From assembly GCF_965276875.1 (NCBI RefSeq), contig NZ_OZ255701.1, positions 4,154,001 through 4,218,000 on the forward strand: a DNA stretch of 64,000 nucleotides. The letters run 5' to 3'. Each line of letters starts with the position of its first letter. The first letter of the stretch is position 1. Made by a program: the position numbers and the translations under genes. This document shows, in pieces, positions 35,959-44,669 of the stretch. Source of the DNA: Lichenicoccus sp965276875 (GTDB lineage: Bacteria > Pseudomonadota > Alphaproteobacteria > Acetobacterales > Acetobacteraceae). The notes beneath the pieces are model-generated. The model did no database searches and was not told where the DNA came from. It worked only from the letters and a program-made list of their open reading frames with translations.

Positions 35959-36934
35959 GCACCGCGCGGAGTGCGCCGAGCAGCCAGACATGCGCGCTCC
36001 AGCCGCGCGCGCCAAACGGTCCGCGCGCGCTTGGCCCGCGTGCCGGCGGCGCGAACAGCGCGGGTTCGCCGCGCGCGCCGCGGTCGCGCGACATCATGCT
36101 CTCGAAGCGCAGTTGCTCGGTGAGCCACGCCGCCAGCACCGGCGAGACGCGCGAGACCAGCGAGAAGGCGAGCACGATGCCGCTGATGACCATCTCCCTT
36201 CGTCGCCCGGTGGCCGCGAGATACAGCGCCCGCGCCACGATCTCGGGCTGATACACCGGCGCCACCGGACGCGACGCATAGCCGGTATGGGACGGCGCAT
36301 GGCAGAAGAACGGCGTGTTCACCGCCGGCGGAAACACCGTGCAGAGATGCACGGCACTGCGTGCCATGCGCAACTCGCCACGCACCGACTGGCTGAAGCC
36401 GCGCACCGCCGCCTTGGCGCCGACATAGGAGGTCATCAGCGGCAGCCCGTGGAAGGCGACACCCGAGCAGACATTGACGATGCTGCCGCAATCGCGCGGC
36501 AGCATGCGGGCGAGCGCTGCCCGGGTGCCGTTGACGGTGCCCATGTAGGTGACATCGGTGACCCGGCGAAATTCGGCTTCGGGCACGTCGAGCAACCGTC
36601 CGTAGACGCCGTTGCCGGCGGCATTGATCCAGACGTCGATGCCGCCGAGCCGCGCTACAAGGCTGTCCGCCGCGCGCTCCAGGGCGGCGGCGTCCGCGAC
36701 GTCGGCGATCGCGCCGGCGCTGATGCCACCGAGGGCCGCGATGTCGGCGGCGGTGTCGGCGAGACCGGCGGCGCCGCGGGCGATCAGGCCGACCCGCCAG
36801 CCGCGTTGCGCGAACAGCCGCGCGGTGCAGCGTCCGATCCCCGACGAGCCGCCGGTGATCACCACCACAGGCGGCACGGCGGGCACCGGCATTGTCGCGG
36901 GATCGGACGACCCGCCGGGCAGCGGCTTGTGCAT
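35831..36934 (-). CDS. Short-chain dehydrogenase with extended C-terminus
   Basis: A 367-residue SDR. TGGSSGIGR, NAAGNGVYGRLLDV, SGVAFHGLPLMTSYVGAKAAVRGF (triad) and VFPPAVNTPFF follow the family used by membrane-associated SDRs. IVLAFSLVSRVSPVLAAWLTEQL near 265-290 is a hydrophobic segment. Beyond about residue 300 the chain becomes Arg/Ala/Pro-rich without recognisable homology and runs antisense into the preceding SDR, so the ancestral stop may have been lost. An ATG at residue 15 is an alternative start. Confidence 0.8.
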   Translation of the reverse strand: MHKPLPGGSSDPATMPVPAVPPVVVITGGSSGIGRCTARLFAQRGWRVGLIARGAAGLADTAADIAALGGISAGAIADVADAAALERAADSLVARLGGIDVWINAAGNGVYGRLLDVPEAEFRRVTDVTYMGTVNGTRAALARMLPRDCGSIVNVCSGVAFHGLPLMTSYVGAKAAVRGFSQSVRGELRMARSAVHLCTVFPPAVNTPFFCHAPSHTGYASRPVAPVYQPEIVARALYLAATGRRREMVISGIVLAFSLVSRVSPVLAAWLTEQLRFESMMSRDRGARGEPALFAPPARGPSARGPFGARGWSAHVWLLGALRAVLSASAATPRKAPPCLPAPGHTAPDPRPADSSPPAGIVSSIGR

Positions 36935-36943
36935 GCGGCTGGT

Positions 36944-37786
36944 CTAGTGCGGCGGCGGCAAAGGCTGGCTCTGCACGGACGAGGACGGGGCGAGCTGTGT
37001 CGGACCGGTGTTGCGCTGGCTCGTGGTATCAGGATTGTCATAGGTGGTATTCGGCCGCCCGGACGCGCTTTCAGGGCCGCTGCCGTAACGCATCAACGCC
37101 GTTCGCAACGGATCCGCGCCCGGATTGTTCACCCGCATTCCCACCACGACTTCGTAGACGCCGACCGGCTGGCCATAATAGGCCTGGTTGCCGACGCCGT
37201 CGTAGGTCAGCTTGCTGCCTTGCAACGAAATGCCGGCGAACAGGCCCTTGCTCTTCTCGACGGCGACGATGTCCGCGTCGAGCGCGGTCGAGGTCGCACC
37301 CTCGATGCCGGCACCCAGCGTTGCGATCGTGGCCGAGGCATTGGCGCCGAACTTGAACTGGCTGTCCATGATCGCCCGCAGGCCATGCGGGTTCATGATG
37401 AACATCATCAGCTCGGCATCCTGGATGCCGGCCTGAAAGCCCACCGAGCCCGATGCCATCGAGTAGAACGCCGGGTCCGACCAGGATCCCGCGCCGTCGC
37501 GGGCCAGCAGCGTGCAGCCGCCGCCGGAGCCGCCGAACAGGAACGACACGCGAAAGATGCTCGGGCAGATCAGCACGCCGCGAGCGCGGGCGAGCAGACG
37601 CTGCGTCTGTTTGCCCATGTCGTTGGAGTCGAGGATATCCTCGGCGGTGAGCGTCGCCCGGTCGACCAGCCGCTGCTGCCGCTGCGCGCGCCGGGACCCA
37701 TCGGCTTGGGCGTGTGCCGACAGGCAGAACGGCGCCACGCTCAACAAGGCGGCCAGCGGCAGCGCAATCCTCAATCGCAATCGCAT
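36944..37786 (-). CDS. SYLF/YSC84 domain lipid-binding protein, exported
   Basis: A 280-residue protein with a signal peptide (residues 1 to about 27, ...CLSAHA). The SYLF domain is visible as ARGVLICPSIFRVSFLFGGSGGGCTLLARDGAGSWSDPAFYSMASGSVGFQAGIQDAELMMFIM and SATIATLGAGIEGATS. Bacterial homologues are periplasmic or outer-membrane associated; eukaryotic SYLF domains bind phosphoinositides. The tail is low-complexity Ser/Pro/Gln. GGGGAG lies 7 bases before the start. The physiological role is unknown. Confidence 0.85.
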   Translation of the reverse strand: MRLRLRIALPLAALLSVAPFCLSAHAQADGSRRAQRQQRLVDRATLTAEDILDSNDMGKQTQRLLARARGVLICPSIFRVSFLFGGSGGGCTLLARDGAGSWSDPAFYSMASGSVGFQAGIQDAELMMFIMNPHGLRAIMDSQFKFGANASATIATLGAGIEGATSTALDADIVAVEKSKGLFAGISLQGSKLTYDGVGNQAYYGQPVGVYEVVVGMRVNNPGADPLRTALMRYGSGPESASGRPNTTYDNPDTTSQRNTGPTQLAPSSSVQSQPLPPPH

Positions 37787-37818
37787 CGTGTCACTCCCCG
37801 GCATCCGTGCTGCATGGC

Positions 37819-38622
37819 TTAGATCAAGGCAATCCCGGACGCCAGCCCGAGCGCCTCGGCGATGGTGGGGGCGGCGGCCAGGATCGGCGCCGGCCCGGTC
37901 ATGCCGCCTTTGCTTAGGAAAGCCGAGACGGTTGCCCCCGACTCCGCCAGGATCGGCAGGGCGCCGGCCACGTCCCACAGGTTGATCGATTGTTCGATGT
38001 AGCCATCGAGCCGACCGGCCGCGACGTCGGCGAGCGCCAGGGCCCCCGAGCCGCCGGTGCGCACTGCGGCGCCAAGGGCCAGCACCCGACCGACCAGGGC
38101 CGCGTGCTCGGCGGCGATGCTCTTCGGGCCCCAACCGATCTCGATGATCGACGAGGCCGGGCTCGCGGTTCGCGCCGCGCGCATGGCGGCACCGTTGAAC
38201 GTCGCATCGCCACCGATGCTGCCTGCGAACCGCTCGCCGAGCGCGGGTGCCTCGATCAGTCCGAGCACCGGCACTCCATCGGCGAGCAACCCGATCGAGA
38301 CACACCAACGCGAGGCGCCGCGAGCAAAATTCGCGGTCCCGTCGATCGGGTCGATGACCCAGCGCAGCGACGAGCTTGGCCCGCTGCGGGCTTGCAGGCC
38401 GGCTTCCTCGCCCTGTACATCGTCTTGTGGGAAGCGGGCCGCGATCCTGCCGGCGATCAGCCGCTCGACGGCTCCGTCCGCCTCGGTGACCCAATCCTGC
38501 GCCCCCTTCAGCTTGGCCGTTGCCATACCAGGCGGCGGCCGCATGCGCATCGCCAACCGTCCAGCCTCCTCAATAATGCTGGCGGCGGCCTCGAGGCGCC
38601 GGCGGATGGACTCTGTCTGCAT
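37819..38622 (-). CDS. Inositol monophosphatase family phosphatase
   Basis: A 267-residue Mg-dependent phosphatase. The metal ligands are in QGEEAG (first Glu pair) and WVIDPIDGTANFARG (Asp-Pro-Ile-Asp-Gly), with INLWDVAGALPILAESGA (Asp) near the C-terminus. The family includes inositol-1-phosphatase, histidinol phosphatase and 3'-phosphoadenosine-5'-phosphate phosphatase; the precise substrate is not decidable from sequence. It lies 32 bases upstream of the SYLF gene on the same strand. Confidence 0.9.
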   Translation of the reverse strand: MQTESIRRRLEAAASIIEEAGRLAMRMRPPPGMATAKLKGAQDWVTEADGAVERLIAGRIAARFPQDDVQGEEAGLQARSGPSSSLRWVIDPIDGTANFARGASRWCVSIGLLADGVPVLGLIEAPALGERFAGSIGGDATFNGAAMRAARTASPASSIIEIGWGPKSIAAEHAALVGRVLALGAAVRTGGSGALALADVAAGRLDGYIEQSINLWDVAGALPILAESGATVSAFLSKGGMTGPAPILAAAPTIAEALGLASGIALI

Positions 38623-38646
38623 CGCAACCCTCGGCGGTGGAGCGGT

Positions 38647-39141
38647 CTATTGGGCGCGCAGGGCGGCGCGCAGCGAGGCGGTGATCGCCGGATCCTCCAG
38701 CATGGCCAGGCGGCTGGCCGCGATGGTGGCAAACCGGTGCGTGAGCGCCCGGCGCCGTGGCGAGCTCAGCGCATGCACCGCCGCCTCGCGCAACAGCGCC
38801 GCCTCGCCGTCGGCGGCGACCAACAGACCGACCTCTGCCGGCAGCAGCGCCTGCGGGAAGTGCTCATCGACGGCGAAATACAGCGCGTCGGCATAGTCGC
38901 GATACTCCGGCCACTTCGTGTCGGTGAGGAAATCGCGGGCGCCGGATTTCACCTCTATGCAGGCAAAGCCGCCGTCCGGCCGTAACGCCAGGATGTCGGC
39001 ACGGCGTCCGTTCGGCAGCGGCACCTCGTGCAGCACCACCCAGCCGAACTGGCCACATAGTCGTGCCGCGGCGCGTCGAATGGCGAGCGCACTCTCGGGC
39101 AGGCCGGACATCACCGGCGATCTGATACTTGGTGCCATCAA
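38647..39141 (-). CDS. mmcB: MmcB family DNA repair protein
   Basis: A 164-residue protein with a PD-(D/E)xK-like nuclease core: GRRADILALRPDGGFACIEVKSGARDFLTDTKWPEYRDYADALYFAV, then FPQALLPAEVGLLVAADGEAALLREA. This is the MmcB family, shown in Caulobacter to act in DNA-damage repair and found mainly in alphaproteobacteria. An ATG at residue 11 (39111, MSGLPES) is an equally plausible start. It is 24 bases upstream of the inositol phosphatase family gene. Confidence 0.88.
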   Translation of the reverse strand: MMAPSIRSPVMSGLPESALAIRRAAARLCGQFGWVVLHEVPLPNGRRADILALRPDGGFACIEVKSGARDFLTDTKWPEYRDYADALYFAVDEHFPQALLPAEVGLLVAADGEAALLREAAVHALSSPRRRALTHRFATIAASRLAMLEDPAITASLRAALRAQ

Positions 39142-39171
39142 TCTCGTGCGTAGAAGCGAAATGCACAGGCG

Positions 39172-39545
39172 TCACCTGGCGGCCGCACGCTCCAGTGCCG
39201 AAACGTCGAGCTTAACCATTTCCGTCATGACGGCAAAGACGCGGCTCGAGACCGTCGGGTCCGCGTCGAGCAGGAGACGCGGCAATATCTCGGGCACGAT
39301 CTGCCAAGGGACGCCCCATCGGTCTCATAGCCAGCCGCACATCATTGCCGCGCCGCCATCGGCGATGAGCGCCGTCCATAGACGGTCGATTTCGGCCTGG
39401 TCGGCGCACTCTACCGAAATAGAGGCCGCAGTGCCGTAGCTGGCCGGCGCGCCACCGTTCAAAGCCTGGACGCAGTGGCCGCCTAGAACGAAGTTCACCA
39501 GGATCACGTCGCCAGCTTGCCCACCGGGCCAAACGCCTGGCAACG
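39172..39545 (-). pseudogene. PhnB-like VOC family protein remnant
   Basis: The minus strand encodes VILVNFVLGGHCVQALNGG...SISVECADQAEIDRLWTALIADGG..MCGWL, an in-frame TGA at about 39325, then DRWGVPWQIVPEILPRLL..., the standard C-terminal half of PhnB/3-demethylubiquinone-like VOC proteins. The N-terminal half (FYTSIFxxSxI region) is missing, and the stop falls in the normally unbroken CGWLxDRWGxxWQ motif. Both defects indicate a decayed gene between tyrS and mmcB. Confidence 0.75.
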
Positions 39546-39639
39546 CAGGATGTGGGTCAGACTGGAGCCGGGCACCAGACTGACTTTCGACACCGCGAAG
39601 TTCCCGATTGCTCCGGCGGTCCAGTGTCAGATTTCACGA

Positions 39640-40887
39640 TTAGCCGGTGCGCACCAGCAGATGCTGTTTCCGGCCGACGGAGAGCTTGACCGCGCCGTCC
39701 CGCAGGTCGTCCGTCGAAATTATTTGGTTCTCGTCGCGCAGCGTCTGGTCGTTGACCCGTAAGCCGCCGCCGCGTGCCAGCCTGCGTGCTTCGGAGTTGC
39801 TCGCCGCCAGGCCCGCCAGCACGAACAGCCTGCAGGCCGCGATGCCGCCATTGAGGTCGATGCCCGCAAGGTGGCGCGAGGGGAGGGCCTGGGCGTCTCC
39901 GGTCGCGTCCTCGAACAATTGCCGTGCGGCCCCTGCGGCGGTCAGGGCTGCGTCGCGGCCGTGGCAGATCGCCGTCGCCTCGGTGGCCAGGATTTTCTTG
40001 GCCTCGTTGATCGCAGCCCCTTTGAGGCTCGCCAGTCGGTCGCACTCGGCAATGTCAAGTTCGGTGAATAGGCGCAGGAAGCGGCCGACATCGGCGTCTT
40101 CGGTGTTGCGCCAGAACTGCCAATAGTCAAACGGGGTCAGCCGCGCGGCCGACAACCAGACCGCGCCGGAGGCGGTCTTGCCCATCTTCGCACCCGAGGC
40201 GGTGGTCAGCAGCGGCGTGGTTAGGCCGAACACCTGCTTCTGTTCGGTGCGACGCACCAGGTCGACGCCGGAGACGATGTTGCCCCACTGGTCGGAGCCG
40301 CCGAACTGCAGGCTGACATTGTGGCGACGGCCGAGTTCGCGGAAATCATAGCTTTGCAGGATCGAGTAATTGAATTCCAGGAAGGTCAGCCCCTGCTCGC
40401 GCTCCAGGCGCTGTCGCACGGAATCGAACCCGAGCATGCGGCTGACCGAAAAATGCACGCCGACCTCGCGCAGCAGGTCGACATACCCCAGCGCGTCCAG
40501 CCATTGCGCGTTGTCCGCGAGGATCGCATCCGACGGACCCGTCCCGAAGCGCAGCATCGCTTGCAGGACGCGACGTATGCCCTGGCGATTGCGTTCGATC
40601 GCGTCGTCGTCGAGCAGTAGCCGCGCCTCCTCGCGAAACGAGGGATCGCCGATCCGGCTGGTGCCGCCACCGAGAAGGGCCACCGGGCGATGGCCATGTC
40701 GTTGCAGCAGCCGCAGCAGCATGACCTGGATCATGTGCCCGACATGCAGGCTGTCTGCGGTCAGGTCGAAGCCGGCATAGCCGCTGATTACGCCCGCCGA
40801 CAGCGCCGCATCGAGGGCGGCGCTGTCGGTACATTGGAAGACGAAGCCGCGTGCCTCGGCTTCGCGCAGGAACGCACTGTCAGGCAT
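39640..40887 (-). CDS. tyrS: Tyrosyl-tRNA synthetase
   Basis: A 415-residue class I synthetase. HVGH at 48-51 is the HIGH signature, and KMGKTASG is the KMSKS variant usual in this enzyme. YSILQSYDF and LQFGGSDQWGNI line the tyrosine site, and the C-terminal RLARGGGLRVNDQTL is the S4-like RNA-binding domain. It is separated by 27 bases from the hydrolase gene upstream. Confidence 0.97.
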   Translation of the reverse strand: MPDSAFLREAEARGFVFQCTDSAALDAALSAGVISGYAGFDLTADSLHVGHMIQVMLLRLLQRHGHRPVALLGGGTSRIGDPSFREEARLLLDDDAIERNRQGIRRVLQAMLRFGTGPSDAILADNAQWLDALGYVDLLREVGVHFSVSRMLGFDSVRQRLEREQGLTFLEFNYSILQSYDFRELGRRHNVSLQFGGSDQWGNIVSGVDLVRRTEQKQVFGLTTPLLTTASGAKMGKTASGAVWLSAARLTPFDYWQFWRNTEDADVGRFLRLFTELDIAECDRLASLKGAAINEAKKILATEATAICHGRDAALTAAGAARQLFEDATGDAQALPSRHLAGIDLNGGIAACRLFVLAGLAASNSEARRLARGGGLRVNDQTLRDENQIISTDDLRDGAVKLSVGRKQHLLVRTG

Positions 40888-40914
40888 TGCGTCTTATAAG
40901 GCGCCTGGAATCGC

Positions 40915-41580
40915 TCAGTCGGCGGCGAGGGCCATGGTCTTGCGGGCGATGATCTTGCCGACATAGTCGTCGATCGCCTCGGACACGTGGTCGGCGTGAT
41001 TGGCAAACACGTGGTCGGCGCCCGCATAGACGCGATAGTCGACCTGCACGCCCTTTTGCGTGTTGAGCTTGTCGACCAGCTTGCGCACCGCGGGCTCCGG
41101 CACGAGTTCGTCGGCATCGCCGTGCAGCAACAACCCGCCGCAGGGGCAGGGTGCCAGGAAGCCGAAATCATAATGGTTGGCCGGTGGCGCGACGCTGATC
41201 CATCCGGAGATCTCGGGACGGCGCATCAGCAGTTGCATGCCAACGAAGGCGCCAAAGGAGTAGCCGGAAATCCAGAGGCCACTCGAATTCGGGTTGACGG
41301 TCTGCATCCAGTCGAGAGCGGCGGCGGCGTCGCTGATCTCGCCGATGCCACCGTCATAGCGGCCCTGCGAGCGACCGACACCACGAAAATTGAACCGCAT
41401 GACCGAAAAACCGAGCCGCTCGAAGGCGCGGTACATCGCATACGTAATCCGGTTGTTCATGGTGCCGCCATGCAGCGGGTGCGGATGGAGGATGAGGGCG
41501 AGCGGCGCATTCGGCTCGCCGGAATGATGGTAGCGACCTTCAAGGCGGCCATCCGGGCCGGCGAACATGACCTCAGGCAT
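40915..41580 (-). CDS. Alpha/beta hydrolase (dienelactone hydrolase-like family)
   Basis: A 221-residue hydrolase starting at MPEVMFAGPDGR; a longer frame adds 14 unlikely residues. LILHPHPLHGGTMNNRI and RFNFRGVGRSQG precede the nucleophile elbow GYSFGAF (Ser). LLLHGDADELVPEP carries the Asp, and GADHVFANH the His. This small family is found next to tyrS in many alphaproteobacteria. The substrate is unknown. Confidence 0.85.
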   Translation of the reverse strand: MPEVMFAGPDGRLEGRYHHSGEPNAPLALILHPHPLHGGTMNNRITYAMYRAFERLGFSVMRFNFRGVGRSQGRYDGGIGEISDAAAALDWMQTVNPNSSGLWISGYSFGAFVGMQLLMRRPEISGWISVAPPANHYDFGFLAPCPCGGLLLHGDADELVPEPAVRKLVDKLNTQKGVQVDYRVYAGADHVFANHADHVSEAIDDYVGKIIARKTMALAAD

Positions 41581-41649
41581 TGTTTCCCGCACTTTTTTTG
41601 CTGTGCCTCGAGGCATGGACAACAGCTATGTTGCAACGCAATACTGCCA

Positions 41650-41669
41650 CCCCGCGATGCTCCGCGGGG
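41650..41669. promoter_or_regulatory. Strong GC hairpin upstream of hydrolase gene
   Basis: CCCCGCG and CGCGGGG form a perfect 7-base stem around ATGCTC. There is no T-tract on either side, so it is not a classical terminator. It sits 70 bases before the hydrolase start on the minus strand and could be a leader hairpin or operator. Confidence 0.35.
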
Positions 41670-42026
41670 CGATCTTGTCTCAGCGAACGACCAGGATCAC
41701 CTGTCTGTGGAACGGCAGACGACATCCGATTCGTCGGTAATAAAACAGACATATGGCCTACCCGCGAAGTGTTTCAAAATGCGCGATACTCAGGCGTGCA
41801 TTGCGCATGGCGAAGATGTCGATGACCGGCGATCGGGCGAGTATGCAAGGTCATGCGGAGCGCCTTCATTGCTGGAAACCTTCTGGGCAGATGATCCGGA
41901 GAAGCGCATCGGCATCTCTATAGCGGCCCGAGGCGCGGAATCACACAGAAATCAAGTTCCACGCCTCGATGTCCTGAAACGAATTCAGACACGGCTTTGT
42001 GATTAGCCATCCACCAGCATCGTTAT

Positions 42027-42040
42027 GCTGTTCCAACAGC
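42027..42040. promoter_or_regulatory. Dyad before the cysteine desulfurase operon
   Basis: GCTGTT and AACAGC are perfect arms around CC, 15 bases upstream of the first desulfurase start. The position overlaps the translation start region, so it could act as a repressor site or as a small RNA hairpin controlling initiation. No regulator is assigned. Confidence 0.3.
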
Positions 42041-42055
42041 GAAGGTCATGCCTGA

Positions 42056-43180
42056 ATGGCAGCATTTTCTAACCAAATGTTTACTTGCTTTGACGCCAAT
42101 GCTACCGAGCCGCTGCGGCCGGAGGCTTTGGCGGCGATGGTCGCGGCCGCTGGCCTTTGCGGTAATCCGGCCTCGCCGCACCGCGCCGGTCGGCAGGCTC
42201 GGCAATGTCTCGAAGCGTCCCGCGCGCAGATCGCGGGCCTCTTCGGCGCGGCACCTGACGACCTGGTGTTTACCTCCGGCGGCACCGAGGCCAACGCCCT
42301 GGCTCTGCACAATCCGGGTCGGCCGGTTCTTGCCGGCGCCACCGAGCATGACTGCGTGCGTGCGGCCCTGCCGGCGGATGCCACGCTGATCGGGGTCGCG
42401 GCCGACGGCACCATCCGGCTCGACGAACTCGAAACCAGGCTGCGCGAGGCCGGAGGTCCCGCCCTGGTTTGTCTGATGCTCGCCAACAACGAAACCGGCG
42501 TTGTGCATCCGCTAGCCGAGGCGGCCGCCTTGTGCGCGCATCATGGCGCCTGGCTGCATGTCGATGCGGTGCAGGCGGCCGGGCGGATCGCGGTCGATCT
42601 CGCCGCCCTCGGCGCACAGAGTCTGGCGCTTTCAGCGCACAAACTCGGTGGACCGAAGGGCGCCGGCGCGCTGCTGCTCGCGGGCGCCAGGCGCGGCGCG
42701 CTCGCCCCAGTGCTCGCCGGCGGCGGCCAGGAGCGTGGCCGGCGTGGTGGCACCCCGGCGCTGCCGGCGATCGCGGGCTTCGCCGCCGCCGCGGTCGCGG
42801 CCTGCGGGGACCGCGTCGCGCGCGCCGGCGTGCAGCGCGCGCTCATCATCACGATCGAGCAGGCGGCGGTCGCATGCGGTGCGCGGATCGGCGGCGAGGG
42901 CGCCGCGCGCCTGCCCAACACCGTCTGCCTCGTCCTGCCCGGGCGGCGCGCCGAAGGCCAGCTGATCGCCCTCGACCTCGCCGGCTACGGCGTCTCCGCC
43001 GGCAGCGCCTGCTCGTCCGGCAAGGTGGCCCGCTCGCATGTACTGGCCGCAATGGGGTATGGCGACGCCGCCGGCGAGGCGATCCGGGTGTCGCTGCCCT
43101 GGAACGTCGAGCCCCAGGCGGTCGCCGGCTTCATCGAGGCTTATGCGGCGATGGTACTGATGGGGCGGGCGGCGGCGTGA
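42056..43180 (+). CDS. Cysteine desulfurase, divergent NifS/IscS-like paralogue
   Basis: A 374-residue PLP enzyme that removes sulfur from cysteine. FDANATEPLRPEAL, TSGGTEANALAL, NNETGVVHPLAE, the PLP Lys in SAHKLGGPKG and the sulfur-accepting Cys in SAGSACSSGKV are all present. It is more diverged and more Ala/Gly-rich than the following copy. An ATG at 42077 (MFTCFDANA) is an alternative start. It overlaps the second desulfurase gene as GTGA. Confidence 0.9.
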   Translation: MAAFSNQMFTCFDANATEPLRPEALAAMVAAAGLCGNPASPHRAGRQARQCLEASRAQIAGLFGAAPDDLVFTSGGTEANALALHNPGRPVLAGATEHDCVRAALPADATLIGVAADGTIRLDELETRLREAGGPALVCLMLANNETGVVHPLAEAAALCAHHGAWLHVDAVQAAGRIAVDLAALGAQSLALSAHKLGGPKGAGALLLAGARRGALAPVLAGGGQERGRRGGTPALPAIAGFAAAAVAACGDRVARAGVQRALIITIEQAAVACGARIGGEGAARLPNTVCLVLPGRRAEGQLIALDLAGYGVSAGSACSSGKVARSHVLAAMGYGDAAGEAIRVSLPWNVEPQAVAGFIEAYAAMVLMGRAAA

Positions 43181-44367
43181 TCTATCTCGACAACCAGGCG
43201 ACCACCACCTGCGATGCGCGCGTGCTGGACGCCATGCTGCCCTGGTTCAGCAGCACCTACGGCAACGCCCATAGCGGCGAGCACCCGATGGGCCGCGACG
43301 CCGAGGCCGCGACCGAGCAGGCGCGCGGGTCGGTGGCGGCCCTGCTGGGCGCGGAGGCGCGCGAGATCGTCTTCACCTCGGGCGCCACCGAGGCGAACAA
43401 CCTCGCCATCAAGGGGGCAGCCCGGCAGGCGCTGGCCATCGGCGATCCGCGCCGCCGCCTGATTACCCTGGCCACCGAGCATCCTTGCGTGCTGGCCAGC
43501 GTGCGCGACCTCGCGTCGGAGGGCTTCGAGCCGGTGGTCCTGCCGGTTCAGCCGGACGGCAGGCTGGACCTCGCGGACCTGGAGGCGGCGCTTCGCACGC
43601 CGACCCTGCTGGTCAGCATCATGGCGGTCAACAACGAAACCGGCGTGATCCAGGACCTCGCCGCCTGCTCGGCCCTGACGCGTGGCGCGGGCGCGCTGTT
43701 CCACTCGGATCTGGCACAGGCCGTCGGCAAGATCGCGCTCGACACTGCCTGCCTCGATCTCGCCTCGCTCAGCGCCCACAAGATGTACGGACCCAAGGGT
43801 GTGGGTGCGCTCTATGTCAGGCGACGGCCGCGGGTGCGGCTGGCACCTCTGTTCTCCGGTGGCGGCCAGGAGCGCGGCCTGCGCTCGGGCACCTTGCCGG
43901 TGCCGCTGGTGGTGGGGTTCGGCGTCGCCTGCGCGCTCGCACGCGAGGCGCTGCCGACGGAGCGGCGACGCCTGGGCGACCTGCGTGACGGGCTGCTGGC
44001 GCATCTTGCGCGCGAGATCCCCGGGCTGGTGGTCAATGGCAGTCTGACCCATCGAATTCCGGGCAACCTCAATCTGCGGTTTCCGCGCGCGCCGGCCCTG
44101 GAGATCATCGCCCGCGCCCCGGAGCTCTGCCTGTCGACGGGGTCCGCCTGCGCGTCCGCCTCGATCGAACCCTCCGCGGTGCTGCGCGCGATGGGCCTGA
44201 GCCGCGATCAGGCCGAGCGGAGCTTGCGCCTGGCAATCGGACGCTTTACCTCACCGGCGGAATTGGATCAGGCCGCGCGCATCCTGGTGCGCGCGCACGA
44301 TCCTGACCAAACCTTGACTGCCAGCACCTTGGAACCCGCGATCCATGCCCAAGATGAGCTTCTTTGA
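43177..44367 (+). CDS. Cysteine desulfurase IscS-like
   Basis: A 396-residue PLP enzyme starting with GTG at VIYLDNQATTTCDARVLDAMLPW. TSGATEANNLAIKG, NNETGVIQDL, SAHKMYGPKGVGALYVRRRPRVRL (PLP Lys) and STGSACASASIEPSAVLRAMGL (catalytic Cys loop) match IscS. It probably supplies sulfur for iron-sulfur clusters and, through MnmA downstream, for tRNA thiolation. iscU, iscA and hscAB are absent here. The C-terminus extends past the usual end and overlaps the ferredoxin gene by 23 bases. Confidence 0.93.
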   Translation: MIYLDNQATTTCDARVLDAMLPWFSSTYGNAHSGEHPMGRDAEAATEQARGSVAALLGAEAREIVFTSGATEANNLAIKGAARQALAIGDPRRRLITLATEHPCVLASVRDLASEGFEPVVLPVQPDGRLDLADLEAALRTPTLLVSIMAVNNETGVIQDLAACSALTRGAGALFHSDLAQAVGKIALDTACLDLASLSAHKMYGPKGVGALYVRRRPRVRLAPLFSGGGQERGLRSGTLPVPLVVGFGVACALAREALPTERRRLGDLRDGLLAHLAREIPGLVVNGSLTHRIPGNLNLRFPRAPALEIIARAPELCLSTGSACASASIEPSAVLRAMGLSRDQAERSLRLAIGRFTSPAELDQAARILVRAHDPDQTLTASTLEPAIHAQDELL

Positions 44368-44659
44368 GCGTGACGGCAGCGTGCGCGAGGTGGAGGCGCC
44401 GCTCGGTCTCTCCGTCCTGGAGATCGCGCACCGTCACGGCGTCGACCTCGAAGGCGCCTGCGAAGGCTCGCTCGCCTGCGCCACCTGCCATGTGGTAGTC
44501 GACCCTGCCTGGGCGGAGAAGCTGCAGCCGCCGACCGAGGACGAGGAGGACATGCTCGATCTGGCGTTTGCGCTGGAAAAAACCTCCCGCCTGGGCTGCC
44601 AGATCGTGATGACCGAGGCGCTCGACGGGCTTGTCGTGCGTCTGCCGCGCACCGGCTGA
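44345..44659 (+). CDS. fdx: [2Fe-2S] ferredoxin, ISC (adrenodoxin) type
   Basis: A 104-residue electron carrier. The cluster ligands are Cys39, Cys45 and Cys48 (CEGSLACATC) and Cys85 (RLGCQI), the C-x5-C-x2-C...C pattern of adrenodoxin-like ferredoxins. EDEEDMLDLA is the acidic partner-binding helix. In ISC systems it donates electrons for cluster assembly on the scaffold. It overlaps the desulfurase gene upstream. Confidence 0.94.
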   Translation: MPKMSFFERDGSVREVEAPLGLSVLEIAHRHGVDLEGACEGSLACATCHVVVDPAWAEKLQPPTEDEEDMLDLAFALEKTSRLGCQIVMTEALDGLVVRLPRTG

Positions 44660-44669
44660 GCGGCGCGCT

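Larger units (their letters stand above)
41581..42055. other. 475-base region without a convincing gene
   Basis: This is the longest non-coding stretch, and less GC-rich than its surroundings. It holds a strong hairpin at 41650-41669, an AT-rich segment at about 41738-41755 (GGTAATAAAACAGACATATG) that could contain a promoter, and a dyad at 42027-42040 before the cysteine desulfurase gene. A 75-codon frame at 41779-42006 (MRDTQACIAHGEDVDDRRSGEY...) has no ribosome site and no family I recognise; I give it about 0.2 probability of being a gene. Confidence 0.6.

Noticed and set aside
41779..42006. A 75-codon hypothetical gene in the long gap
   Set aside because: No ribosome binding site and no family resemblance; recorded only within the description of the gap.
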